Source of the DNA: Candidatus Gastranaerophilales bacterium
GTDB taxonomy: Bacteria > Cyanobacteriota > Vampirovibrionia > Gastranaerophilales > Gastranaerophilaceae
DNA length: 64,000 bases
NCBI GenBank assembly: GCA_944322675.1
Contig: CALUPO010000009.1
Span: 1-64,000 of the forward strand
Direction: 5' to 3'
Below the pieces are notes generated by a model that had not been told where the DNA came from, searched no databases, and saw only the letters and a program-made list of their open reading frames with translations. The translations under genes were made by a program, and so were the position numbers. This document shows positions 25,870 to 34,142 of the stretch, one piece after another (positions within the stretch are counted from its first letter, which is position 1; each line of letters starts with the position of its first letter).

Positions 25870-27234
25870 CTAATTTAATGTAGGATTAATGTATTTTTCA
25901 TTATTTGAATTATTATTTGAGTTATCTATTGAGTTTAAATTTTGAAGTTGAATATGTTTTTTTAAGTTTTTTCCAATTTTTATTTTTTTATTTTCTAAAA
26001 ATTTCGACATTTTAACATAATCGAATTCATTTTCCCATCGTGCAATTACTACTGAAGCAATACAATTTCCAATAAGATTAACGGTAGTGCGTCCCATATC
26101 AAGAATCTGGTCTATACCAAGTAAAATAGCAACACCGATTAAGGGATAATTAAAACTAGCTAAGGTTCCTGCAAGTACAACAAGTGAAACACGAGGAACA
26201 CCTGCAACTCCTTTGCTTGTTAGCATTAAAGCAAGCATTATCATAATTTGTTGTGACAATGATAATTCAATACCAACCAACTGAGTTGCAAAAATGACAC
26301 CTAAAGAAAGGTATAAAGTTGTTCCATCCAAATTAAATGTGTATCCTGTGGGAATAACAAAACTTACGATATTTTTTGGAACACCAAATTTCTCCATAAC
26401 TTCCATAGCCTTTGGAAATGCTGCTTCGCTGCTTGCGGTTGAAAAAGCAATTAAAGCGGGCTCTTGAATTGCTTTTAGTAATCCTATAAATGAAATACCT
26501 GTAATTTTGCAAGCAAATGCAATTACAATTACAACAAAAAGAATTAATGCTGCATAAGTTGAAATTATAACTTTTAAATAATTACCAAGCACTCCTATAC
26601 CGTTGCTTCCAATTGTAGCGGCAATTGCGGCAAAAATACCTACAGGAGCAAAAAACATAACAAGTTCTGTAAATTTAAACATAACTTCACTTGTTGAATT
26701 TAAAAAATCAAGAACTAATTTTGCTTTTTTTCCACAAGCACAAATAGCAAAAGCAAAGAATAATGCAAAAACAACAATTTGTAATAAATTACCCTCTGAC
26801 ATTGCCTGTACTATACTTGTGGGGACAATATGAACAAGCATATCTGATAATGATGAATGAGAGCTAATTTGTGACATTTGATTTACAGCTTGCATTTGTG
26901 ATGTTTGTGCTTGAAAATTAAATCCAAGACCAGGTTTAAAAAAGTGAGCAGACATTAAACCTATTATCAAAGCCAAAGTCGTTACAACTTCAAAGTATAT
27001 TAAAGTCTTTAATCCTATTTTACCAAGGCTTTTCATATCACCATGTCCGGCTATTCCAACAACCAATGTTGAAAATAATAATGGTGCTATAATCATTTTT
27101 ACCATTCTCAAAAACATATCAGCAAGAGGCTGAAACTTTATCGCCACATTTGGAGCAAGCCATCCTACAATAATACCAACCACCAAAGCAATAAATATCC
27201 ATAATGTAAGTTTTGAGTTGTTCAATATATTCAA
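25870..27234 (-). CDS. dicarboxylate/amino acid:cation symporter (DAACS family)
   Basis: 454 aa with about eight membrane helices plus re-entrant loops. Diagnostic blocks: the Ser-rich hairpin AFSTASSEAAFPKAMEVM, then FVIPTGYTFNLDGTTLYL (NMDGT-like motif in helix 7) and SKGVAGVPRVSLVVL. It is thus a GltP/DctA-type Na+- or H+-coupled importer of glutamate, aspartate or C4-dicarboxylates. The C-terminal tail is Asn-rich and probably disordered. The upstream 70 bp is AT-rich with no operator recognised. Confidence 0.92.
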   Translation of the reverse strand: MNILNNSKLTLWIFIALVVGIIVGWLAPNVAIKFQPLADMFLRMVKMIIAPLLFSTLVVGIAGHGDMKSLGKIGLKTLIYFEVVTTLALIIGLMSAHFFKPGLGFNFQAQTSQMQAVNQMSQISSHSSLSDMLVHIVPTSIVQAMSEGNLLQIVVFALFFAFAICACGKKAKLVLDFLNSTSEVMFKFTELVMFFAPVGIFAAIAATIGSNGIGVLGNYLKVIISTYAALILFVVIVIAFACKITGISFIGLLKAIQEPALIAFSTASSEAAFPKAMEVMEKFGVPKNIVSFVIPTGYTFNLDGTTLYLSLGVIFATQLVGIELSLSQQIMIMLALMLTSKGVAGVPRVSLVVLAGTLASFNYPLIGVAILLGIDQILDMGRTTVNLIGNCIASVVIARWENEFDYVKMSKFLENKKIKIGKNLKKHIQLQNLNSIDNSNNNSNNEKYINPTLN

Positions 27235-27310
27235 CCCCTTAATATATCTTATAGTAATATTATATTATAAACATATTAAATTTAACAAAAATTAATATAA
27301 AAAAGTTAAA

Positions 27311-28048
27311 TTATGTAAATATATTCATTCCATTCAATATCATTATATCATCATTTGATAAATTTGATTTTAAAAATTTTTGAAATAAATCAGGACGTAA
27401 TTCTTTTGTTTTTTTAATTTGTTGTGTGCGTTTCCAAATATATATTTCACGATGATTACCATTTAATAAAACATTAGGTACATTATATCCCAAAAATTCT
27501 CTTGGTTTTGTATATTGAGGTGCTTCAAGCAAGTATTCATTAAATGACTCATTTTTAAAAGACTCGGCTTTGCTTAAAACATTTGGTATTAAGCGAGAAA
27601 CACTATCAATAATGCTTAATGCTCCAAGTTCACCACCTGTCATTATATAATCACCCATTGACACAAGGCGTGCTTTTGATATTATTTTTATTCGTTCATC
27701 AAACCCTTCATAGTGTCCGCATATTATATTTAAAGAGTTTAGTTTACTAAATTCAAAAGCCATTTCTTGATTATATGTTTCTCCATCCGGTGACATAATT
27801 ATAGTTTGGCTATTTTCATCCAAATCTATTGAATTTAAAGCATCAACAAATGGTTGTGCTTGAAGCAGCATACCTGCTGCCCCGCCATAAACCGTGTCAT
27901 CTACTTTTTTATGCTTACTTTTTGTAAAATCTCTTGGATTTATTGTATTAACAAAAATAAAATTATTTTCGCAAGCACGTTTTATGATACTATAATTTAA
28001 ATAATCATTTATCATTTGCGGAAATAAAGTTAATATATTAAATTTCAT
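27311..28048 (-). CDS. trmD: tRNA (guanine37-N1)-methyltransferase
   Basis: 245 aa SPOUT enzyme that methylates G37 next to the anticodon. The knot is seen in ICGHYEGFDERI, SMGDYIMTGGELGAL and the terminal EAPQYTKPREFLGYNVPNVLLNGNH. DDTVYGGAAGMLLQ near residue 51 is also typical. It is 2 bp downstream of rimM, the conserved pairing. The usual rpsP-ffh/KH context is replaced upstream by a zinc-ribbon protein gene. Confidence 0.96.
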   Translation of the reverse strand: MKFNILTLFPQMINDYLNYSIIKRACENNFIFVNTINPRDFTKSKHKKVDDTVYGGAAGMLLQAQPFVDALNSIDLDENSQTIIMSPDGETYNQEMAFEFSKLNSLNIICGHYEGFDERIKIISKARLVSMGDYIMTGGELGALSIIDSVSRLIPNVLSKAESFKNESFNEYLLEAPQYTKPREFLGYNVPNVLLNGNHREIYIWKRTQQIKKTKELRPDLFQKFLKSNLSNDDIMILNGMNIFT

Positions 28049-28050
28049 AT

Positions 28051-28575
28051 TTATTGTCCAATTAAACCTTCAATATTGTCAACAATAACAAATTTTTCTT
28101 TTAAATCGACTTTTAAAACAAGTTGTTTTACAAATGGTACAAAATATAATTTATTATCTTTATTATACCTCACACTTAGCAAACTCGAAGCTTTATTTTC
28201 AGCAACTTCCTCAACTATTCCTAAAAATAAACCTGATTTATCATAAACTTTTAATCCGGTAAGTTGTGAAATTAAATATTCATCCTCATCAAGATTTTCA
28301 ATAATATTAGATTCTTTAGTATATAAATTTAAACCTTTATATTTAATAACATCATTAATATTATCAATATTTTCAAATTTTATTATTGCAAAATTTTTAT
28401 GAAATTTTAAGCTTTTTATTTTTAGCTCTAAATATTCATTTTGATAATTAACGTAGACAAACTTTAATTTTTTTAATTTATTTTCATTACCTTGAGAATA
28501 ACCTGCTTTAACTTCACCATTAATTCCATGAAAATTTAAAATTTTAGCAATGGAAATAAGGTTATTCTGAAACAT
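28051..28575 (-). CDS. rimM: ribosome maturation factor RimM
   Basis: 174 aa. The N-terminal RimM domain contains ISIAKILNFHGINGEVKAGY, and the C-terminal PRC-barrel contains YLISQLTGLKVYD and YFVPFVKQLVLKVD. It assists maturation of the 30S head near ribosomal protein S19. Its ATG shares one base with the stop of the upstream zinc-ribbon gene, and trmD follows 2 bp after its stop, so the three form a tight operon. Confidence 0.93.
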   Translation of the reverse strand: MFQNNLISIAKILNFHGINGEVKAGYSQGNENKLKKLKFVYVNYQNEYLELKIKSLKFHKNFAIIKFENIDNINDVIKYKGLNLYTKESNIIENLDEDEYLISQLTGLKVYDKSGLFLGIVEEVAENKASSLLSVRYNKDNKLYFVPFVKQLVLKVDLKEKFVIVDNIEGLIGQ

Positions 28576-29714
28576 TATTCCTCCAATGTTTCAGTAGTTT
28601 TCTTAACAATACATTTTTTTTCAGTTACTTTAATTTTCTCAGCTTCATTATTATCAATATTTGCGGCTACTTCAACATTTTTTACATCTTTAACTTCTTG
28701 AGACTCAGGTTCTAAACTATTACTTTCACTTTGTTCATTTTGTTTTTGCTTATTTTCTTTAAGTGTTTTTTCAAGTTCGCGTTGTTTTTTAAGTTCAGCT
28801 TTTTTAGCTTTTTCTAAAGCTTTTTTCTCAGCTTTTCTGATTTTAGATTGAACTTCTTTTTCCCTTAATGATTCAGGAATATCAGTTCGTTCTAAATTCC
28901 ATCTTTCAAGTCCCATTTGACGACGAACTACACCAATTCCAACGTGAACACGCCACTCATCCATCTTTAACTGTGCTGCAATTATTTTATGACATCCTAT
29001 AGGTGGTAATGGTAATAATGGTTCATATAAATTTTTAATAGCAAATACCTGGTCTTCTGTAACTGCCAATTTACGTTTTGGAAAGTTTAATTTTGGTAAC
29101 ATTAACTTTTGACGAACAAGATTTATCCCAAAAAATACTTTTCTTGGTTCAATTCCCAATTTTTCAGCAATAACTTCATAAGCATCATGATTGGGTAAAG
29201 GAAGCATAGCTTTATATAAAGTTTCAATTTCCTGCATTTGCTCTTTTGTAACAAGAAGACGTTTAGAAGCATCTCTTTTTTGTGCTTGTCCTCCCTGAGG
29301 ATACCTAGATTTAAATCCTCCACGTGCATTTTTTTGCTGTAGTCTTCTTGAATTTTGATTGTTTCCATATTTTTGACCTGAAGAACTTACACCGTAACTA
29401 GTGTTGCGATATGTGTTTCCATCTTTTCTATATGAAGAACTATATGACTTATTATGATATCTCTGATTTGGATTGTTGCCTGCACGGTTATAATTTCCAC
29501 CAGCTCTTTGACTGGAATAATTTAGATCCTGACGTTCACTTCCTGCTGAATAACTATTATATGATGTCTTATAAGTGCTGCTGCTTTCATTTCCATCACT
29601 TGAGCTTTCCCCTGGTGCTTTTCTTTCAGGATATAAACAATTAGGACATATTACTCTTTTTGGATTTTTTGTCTCAAACTCACAACCGCATTTTATACAT
29701 TTATTCGTATACAT
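28575..29714 (-). CDS. zinc-ribbon protein with duplicated 60-residue domain
   Basis: 379 aa, family not recognised. An N-terminal zinc ribbon has Cys6, Cys9, Cys23 and Cys26. A disordered Ser/Tyr/Asn/Gly/Arg-rich linker spans about 30-150. Two homologous helical domains follow (152-210 and 215-273) sharing xxVTxxQxxxIxxLYxxxLPLP and a terminal VRxxxxLxxxN pattern. A Lys/Glu-rich coiled tail completes it. Basic charge, linker composition and operon with rimM-trmD suggest RNA or ribosome binding. It occupies the place normally held by rpsP and the KH-domain gene. Confidence 0.7.
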   Translation of the reverse strand: MYTNKCIKCGCEFETKNPKRVICPNCLYPERKAPGESSSDGNESSSTYKTSYNSYSAGSERQDLNYSSQRAGGNYNRAGNNPNQRYHNKSYSSSYRKDGNTYRNTSYGVSSSGQKYGNNQNSRRLQQKNARGGFKSRYPQGGQAQKRDASKRLLVTKEQMQEIETLYKAMLPLPNHDAYEVIAEKLGIEPRKVFFGINLVRQKLMLPKLNFPKRKLAVTEDQVFAIKNLYEPLLPLPPIGCHKIIAAQLKMDEWRVHVGIGVVRRQMGLERWNLERTDIPESLREKEVQSKIRKAEKKALEKAKKAELKKQRELEKTLKENKQKQNEQSESNSLEPESQEVKDVKNVEVAANIDNNEAEKIKVTEKKCIVKKTTETLEE

Positions 29715-29886
29715 TTATCTTCCAAATTCCCTTTATTCTTTTGTCTATAGTGTAAATAATTCCATTTTTCTAAATCTTTTTGTGGCGCAAATTTAAACTC
29801 CTCTTTTCTTAATAAATATTAATTCTTATGCACCTTAAATCATGTAACTATTGTATACTTAAAATTTAAATATGACAAGTATTTTT

Positions 29887-31173
29887 TTATTTTTTACAAC
29901 TTTTTACTTTATTTTCAACTGTTTGAAGGAGATTTTTAATTTGAAGTCTATTTTTTTCAAGTAATATTTTTTGAACATATATATTTATTGTATCAATTAT
30001 ACATTTTTTATCATCACCTATATATGGTACATTTGTGAGATTATTTAATTGCATTGCACTTATCATTTTAGCTTTATTTTCTTTTATTTTATCTTTATTT
30101 AAAATATTTATAAACTTTTGAAGTGCTTCATTATTAACAGGCAAAATTGAAGTTTTTTGTGCAAATTCATACTGATTTTTCTCATTTGTTAAAAACATGG
30201 CAAAACGTATTGCTTGTGTTTTGTGTTTTGATTTTATTGGTATAGCTAAATCCATTAACGAAAAGTCATATTTGCCGTTATCACCTGTAAGCTGGGGATA
30301 TATGACACTTTTTTCATATACTTGAGGTGCATTCTCCCGAATTATGTTTAAAAAATTTGCTCCAGTCACAATCATCATGGTTTGACCGCTTAAATATTGC
30401 TCCAAGGCTTCTTGATGCCCTTGAGTAATTGATTCCTTTGGAATTAAATCATCATTATATAACCTATTAAATTCACTAAATATATAATTACTCTTTTCAC
30501 TTGCTAAATTATAATAATCAATATCATATTTGTTTAATAGTTTTAAAGCAGTATCATTTTCAGTTAAAGTTGGAAAAATAATATATTTGCCTGTTTTTTC
30601 TTTAACTTGTTTAGCAAATTCAAACAGGTCATTATAGGTTGTTATTTTTTTATTTATTTGGGATTTTTTATATAAATCAGAATTGACTATTGTTATAGCA
30701 GACGTTGCATAAAAAGGTATAGCATAATATTTGCCTTCATAATTTAAGGAATTTTTTATTTCATTTACATAATTTTTAAAGCAAACTTCAGGTATTTCAT
30801 GTAAAGCTTTTTTGCCGGCAAGCGTCATTGAAAAATCGTATGTAAGATTAACTAAATCAGGCGGATTATCGGTAAGCAAGGCGGCTAATACTTTTTTTTC
30901 GCCTTCCTGATATGGAACATCAACCCAATTTACTTTTATATCAGGATTTTCATGTTCAAATTTTTGGATAAGTTTTTTAAAATAATCTTCTTGACTATTC
31001 AATTGAAGAGTCCAAAAAGTAAGCTGAGTTTTATGTTTACAGCAGCTGCATTTTGGCGTGCCTTTTGTTATATTGGCTACAATCAAGCTTGGGATTAAAT
31101 AAATAAGATATAAAGAAATAGCAAGTACTATAACACGCTTGATATTTATACTTTTAAAGTCAAAATTAATCAT
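29887..31173 (-). CDS. extracellular solute-binding protein (family 1, sugar-type)
   Basis: 428 aa. A hydrophobic anchor at residues 13-33 is followed by CSCC and a periplasmic-binding fold: LTFWTLQLNSQEDYFKKLIQKFEHENPDIKVNWVDVPYQ is the standard start of sugar-type SBPs. EALEQYLSGQTMMIVTGANFL and AIPIKSKHKTQAIRFAMFLTN are later family landmarks. There is no lipobox in the usual place; the anchor appears uncleaved. No permease or ATPase gene is adjacent, so partners must lie elsewhere. GAGGAG precedes the ATG. It is divergent from rarA. Confidence 0.85.
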   Translation of the reverse strand: MINFDFKSINIKRVIVLAISLYLIYLIPSLIVANITKGTPKCSCCKHKTQLTFWTLQLNSQEDYFKKLIQKFEHENPDIKVNWVDVPYQEGEKKVLAALLTDNPPDLVNLTYDFSMTLAGKKALHEIPEVCFKNYVNEIKNSLNYEGKYYAIPFYATSAITIVNSDLYKKSQINKKITTYNDLFEFAKQVKEKTGKYIIFPTLTENDTALKLLNKYDIDYYNLASEKSNYIFSEFNRLYNDDLIPKESITQGHQEALEQYLSGQTMMIVTGANFLNIIRENAPQVYEKSVIYPQLTGDNGKYDFSLMDLAIPIKSKHKTQAIRFAMFLTNEKNQYEFAQKTSILPVNNEALQKFINILNKDKIKENKAKMISAMQLNNLTNVPYIGDDKKCIIDTINIYVQKILLEKNRLQIKNLLQTVENKVKSCKK

Positions 31174-31238
31174 TTTTAAAACTCCTCAAATATATAAATT
31201 AATGTTATTATATTATTATAAAAAAACGGTAAAAGGAA

Positions 31239-32474
31239 ATGAATTTATTTACACAACTTGAAAATGAAAATAGACAGGAGCCATTGGCACAAATATTGCG
31301 TCCAAAGACTTTGGATGAGTATTTAGGTCAAACAAATGTCATATCAAATAATTCTCCATTATTAAACTTACTAAAGTCAAAACGTTTGTTTTCTTTTATT
31401 TTCTTTGGACCACCCGGTTGCGGGAAAACAACCCTTGCTAGACTAATTGCAAATTATACAAATGCACGTTTTGTTGAGTTATCAGCTACATCATCCGGTG
31501 TTAAGGATATAAAAGATATTGTTGCAAGTGCCAAAGAAAATCTTATTCACAACAGGAAAACTATATTATTTATTGACGAAATACACAGATATTCAAAGAC
31601 CCAACAGGATGCATTATTGCCACATTTGGAATCAGGTTTGATTTATCTTATCGGCTCAACCACTGAAAACCCTTCATTTCAGGTAAATAGTGCACTTCTT
31701 TCAAGAACATCCGTTATACAACTAAATAAAATTGATAATGAGTCAATAAAAAAAATAATTTTAAAAGGATTTGATTATTTAAAAAATCAATATGGTGATG
31801 TTATTTTTGATGACAAGATTACCGACTTTATAATACGTTTTGCAAATGGTGATGCAAGAAGTGCTTTAAATCTTGTTGAAAAAGCGTATTTTTCATCGTC
31901 TTTTAAAGATGAAAAACGATATATAAAAATGGAAGAGCTTGAAACATTAGCACAAAAAACAAATATTAAATATTCAATACAAGAGCATTATGACCTTGCA
32001 TCAGCTTTTCAAAAAAGTCTTCGTGGAAGTGATAAAAATGCAGCCATTTATTACCTTGCTAAACTTATTGAATCAGGCGAAGACCCACGATTTATTTCCC
32101 GACGCTTGATTGTTACAGCAAGTGAAGACGTTGGCAACCAAGACCCAAATGCTTTAAATATTGCAATAAATGCACACAAAGCGGTTGAAATTTTGGGGCT
32201 GCCAGAAGCCAGAATTCCACTTGCTCAAGCTGTCATCTATATAGCAAACGCACCAAAATCCAACCAGACTATTATGGCTATTGATGAGGCTATAAATGAT
32301 ATTAGATCTGGAAAAGACTATTTGCCGCCTATGCATTTAAGAGATTGTCATTACAAGGATGCTAAAAAATATGGCTATGGTGACGGGTATTTTTATTCGC
32401 ACCTTGATTATAACCACAAACAGCAGTTTTTGCCTGATGAAATTAAAGATAGGGATTATTTTAAAGAGTCTTAG
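31239..32474 (+). CDS. rarA: replication-associated recombination protein A (RarA/MgsA)
   Basis: 411 aa AAA+ ATPase related to clamp-loader subunits and eukaryotic WRNIP1. Walker A FGPPGCGKTTLARLI (near residue 57), Walker B ILFIDEIHRYSKTQQDALLPHLE and sensor 1 GSTTENPSFQVN are intact. The C-terminal tetramerisation part includes GSDKNAAIYYLAKLIESGEDPRFISRRL and ends with HLRDCHYKDAKKYGYG. It acts at stalled forks. Length is normal. It converges with a 71-aa gene, 9 bp away. Confidence 0.95.
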   Translation: MNLFTQLENENRQEPLAQILRPKTLDEYLGQTNVISNNSPLLNLLKSKRLFSFIFFGPPGCGKTTLARLIANYTNARFVELSATSSGVKDIKDIVASAKENLIHNRKTILFIDEIHRYSKTQQDALLPHLESGLIYLIGSTTENPSFQVNSALLSRTSVIQLNKIDNESIKKIILKGFDYLKNQYGDVIFDDKITDFIIRFANGDARSALNLVEKAYFSSSFKDEKRYIKMEELETLAQKTNIKYSIQEHYDLASAFQKSLRGSDKNAAIYYLAKLIESGEDPRFISRRLIVTASEDVGNQDPNALNIAINAHKAVEILGLPEARIPLAQAVIYIANAPKSNQTIMAIDEAINDIRSGKDYLPPMHLRDCHYKDAKKYGYGDGYFYSHLDYNHKQQFLPDEIKDRDYFKES

Positions 32475-32483
32475 TCTTTTTGT

Positions 32484-32699
32484 TTAGAGATTAACTTTTA
32501 TTTTCTCGATATTTTCATTGATTTTTATTACTTCGTTTAAAATAACATTTGACAATATTTGTGTATCACCAATATTTATTTCGACTTCCTCTTCCATATA
32601 AATGGTTGCAACAAGTATTTGGATAAGGCTTTTAAGTTTACAAAAATCGTTGCCTATTTTTTCGATATTTTGATTTAATTCGTTATCTTTTGTAATCAT
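32484..32699 (-). CDS. hypothetical small acidic helical protein
   Basis: 71 aa. A well-spaced GGAG (AAAGGAGACAAAAAA before the ATG) supports translation. The protein is Glu/Asn/Ile-rich, without Trp or Pro, probably an all-helical soluble protein. Its centre (LIQILVATIYMEEEVEINIG then SNVILNEVIKINENI) is laid out like the 79-aa protein at 7201-7440. Function unknown. It borders the GC-rich repeat island on its 5' side. Confidence 0.6.
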   Translation of the reverse strand: MITKDNELNQNIEKIGNDFCKLKSLIQILVATIYMEEEVEINIGDTQILSNVILNEVIKINENIEKIKVNL

Positions 32700-32994
32700 T
32701 TTTTGTCTCCTTTTTTTGTATATATATTTTTTTATATTTTATGTCCTTCGGACGGTTATAAACTGTCTGAGCAGTGGATTTTCCCCTGAATGATATACTC
32801 CTTGTATGGCTCAACTTCGTTTCGCCTACAAGAGGAGCTGGCGGATGGGCAAAGCCCCGGGGAGCGAAAAAAAACGTAATTCATTGGTTGGACTTCAACG
32901 CAACAATCTGAGGAATGCGTGAAAAGCGTAAGCCGTGCGAAGCTTTAGACGAGGAAGCGACCCAGCTTCCGAGTATAAAGCGAGCAGTTAATGA

Positions 32995-33120
32995 CCGCCG
33001 TAGGACAGACGACCGAATGAAATGAGGGCGGATACCACAGGCGGGAAAAAAGCCAGAGCCGACAGCACGAAGTGCGATAGGAGAAGTTAAACAGAGTAAC
33101 CCCGTCTGGAAGACATTAAA
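32995..33120 (+). repeat. 126-bp direct repeat, copy 1
   Basis: Aligns without gaps to 33574-33699, offset exactly 579 bp, with roughly a dozen substitutions. It begins CCGCCGTAGGACAGACGACC and ends at a CCGTCTGGAAGACATTAAA word. Internal complementary segments (CCGCC with GGCGG; GCAC-GAA-GTGC) suggest a folded transcript. Confidence 0.85.
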
Positions 33121-33256
33121 ATAAATTTAAACTTAACAATTTTATCACCCTCACCCCAAAAAAGAGAAAGTGAGAATAAAAAAGTTGGAGAATGAGGTCA
33201 ACAATGGCAACCCATACGCAGGTTTGAGTAATAGTCACAGACGAAACATTGTCAAA

Positions 33257-33349
33257 GCCTCCTTTTGTTTGAGTGCACGAAGTGCACGAGTTAAGGAGGC
33301 TCAAGTTGAGTCGTATGAATATACAAAAACTAAGTGGGTTGCGGTTTTG
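33257..33349 (-). repeat. hairpin element, inverted copy 1
   Basis: GCCTCCTT (33257-33264) pairs with AAGGAGGC (33293-33300), and an inner GTGCAC-GAA-GTGCAC (33273-33287) caps the stem. The flank GGGTTGCGGTTTTG (33336-33349) is the exact complement of 33780-33793. The element is related in reverse orientation to 33780-33870. Confidence 0.75.
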
Positions 33350-33530
33350 TGCAGCTTTTGCGTAAAAGCTGCCCCGTCCGGAGGACATTAAATTAATTTT
33401 AAATAATTCTTGAAAAAAAATAATTGTTCGTGCCTGCGTATGGGTTACATTTGCTGACTTTATTCTACAATTGTTTAATTTTTTGAAAAAATAAACAAAG
33501 TTGCCCCATCCAGAGGACATTAACTTTCGC

Positions 33531-33559
33531 GTGTGTGTCCCCCCCCCCACACACACACA
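33531..33559. repeat. simple-sequence tract (GT)4-C10-(AC)5
   Basis: GTGTGTGT (33531-33538), ten consecutive C (33539-33548), then ACACACACACA. The GT and AC arms can pair across the C-run. Homopolymeric C tracts are prone to slippage; in a genome this AT-rich the tract is exceptional. Its length in the read assembly may itself be unreliable. Confidence 0.85.
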
Positions 33560-33573
33560 TAAATTACTAATTT

Positions 33574-33699
33574 CCGCCGTAGGACAGACGACCGAATGAA
33601 ATGAGGGCGGATACCTCAGGCGGAAAAAAAGCCAAAACCGACAGCACAAAGTGCGATAGGAGAAGTTAAACAGAGTAACCCCGTCCGGAGGATGTTAAA
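33574..33699 (+). repeat. 126-bp direct repeat, copy 2
   Basis: Second copy of the 32995-33120 unit. Substitutions include CCTCAGGCGG for CCACAGGCGG and CACAAAGTGC for CACGAAGTGC; the latter weakens the hairpin by one pair. It ends with CCGTCCGGAGGATGTTAAA. Confidence 0.85.
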
Positions 33700-33755
33700 A
33701 TATTTTTAAATAATTTTTTGAAAAAAATTTTAAATATTTAAATAAAATTAAAGGA

Positions 33756-33779
33756 GGCACTTTGTGTGGACAAAGTGCC
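33756..33779 (+). repeat. perfect 9-bp hairpin
   Basis: GGCACTTTG and CAAAGTGCC enclose a 6-base loop TGTGGA. It directly precedes the inverted hairpin element and has no T-run, so it is a structural RNA or DNA element rather than a terminator. Confidence 0.8.
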
Positions 33780-33870
33780 CAAAACCGCAACCCGACTTGC
33801 CGCTCTCATTCTCACTAAACTCAACTCAAGCAGCCTTAACTCGTGCTTCGCACTCAAACAGACGGCTGCC
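33780..33870 (+). repeat. hairpin element, inverted copy 2
   Basis: Homologous in opposite orientation to 33257-33349. It contains CAAAACCGCAACCC, CTCAACTCAAGC and CCTTAACTCGTGC, and folds with GCAGCC (33830-33835) against GGCTGC (33864-33869), with GTGC-TTC-GCAC inside. The stem bases differ from copy 1 (GCAGCC/GGCTGC against GCCTCC/GGAGGC), yet pairing is kept. Confidence 0.75.
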
Positions 33871-34057
33871 TGTTGTTGTTTCGTTAAGCGAATTTCCGGA
33901 CGGGCGAAGTCCCGGGGAGCGAAAAGCCGGAGCCGGCAGCACGAAGTGCGACAGGCGAAGTGCTTTGAGCTTGAAGGAAATTCAAGAGAGTGATAATTGT
34001 TCGCGGCTGCGAATGGGTTGCAATATATTAGTTATTTTTATATTTGCTCATTTTTTA

Positions 34058-34110
34058 GTAAATTATATACATATATGAGAATTTATTCTCATATATGTAT
34101 ATAATTTTAC
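34058..34110. repeat. long AT-rich palindrome
   Basis: Arms at 34058-34082 and 34085-34110 are complementary over about 25 bp with a single-base bulge and only two central bases; core ACATATATGAGAAT. There is no T-run, so it is not an intrinsic terminator. It separates the GC-rich island from the HTH/small-peptide region and could be an operator, a replication or recombination site, or an element end. Confidence 0.85.
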
Positions 34111-34142
34111 GTAAATATTTATAATATGTCATAATAAATAAT

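Larger units (their letters stand above)
32737..34023. repeat. GC-rich, hairpin-dense repeat island, no credible CDS
   Basis: About 1.3 kb markedly richer in G+C than everything around it. It is built from repeated modules: a 126-bp direct repeat, an inverted pair of hairpin elements, the word GGRYGGGC-AAG-CCCGGGGAGCGAAAA at 32843 and 33898, GCACGAAGTGCG-type hairpins at 33052-33087, 33631-33666 and 33926-33961, and a CCGTCCGGAGGACATTAAA word at 33101, 33372, 33504 and 33679, with an inverted relative at 32737-32757. Open frames here are repeat by-products lacking ribosome binding sites. It looks like structured non-coding RNA or the decayed remains of a non-coding mobile repeat. Confidence 0.75.

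Noticed and set aside
33116-33649. 177-codon minus-strand open frame and other long frames in the GC-rich island
   Set aside because: They run through direct repeats and the C10/AC tract, lack ribosome binding sites, and have composition set by the repeats rather than by a protein.
32737-34023. Possible retron or group II intron
   Set aside because: No reverse transcriptase gene is present and no intron domain V-like hairpin was found; hairpins alone are not enough.
33764-34078. Overlapping plus-strand frames of 75 and 104 codons
   Set aside because: Two frames open across the same hairpin elements, both without a Shine-Dalgarno; the hairpins explain the lack of stops.
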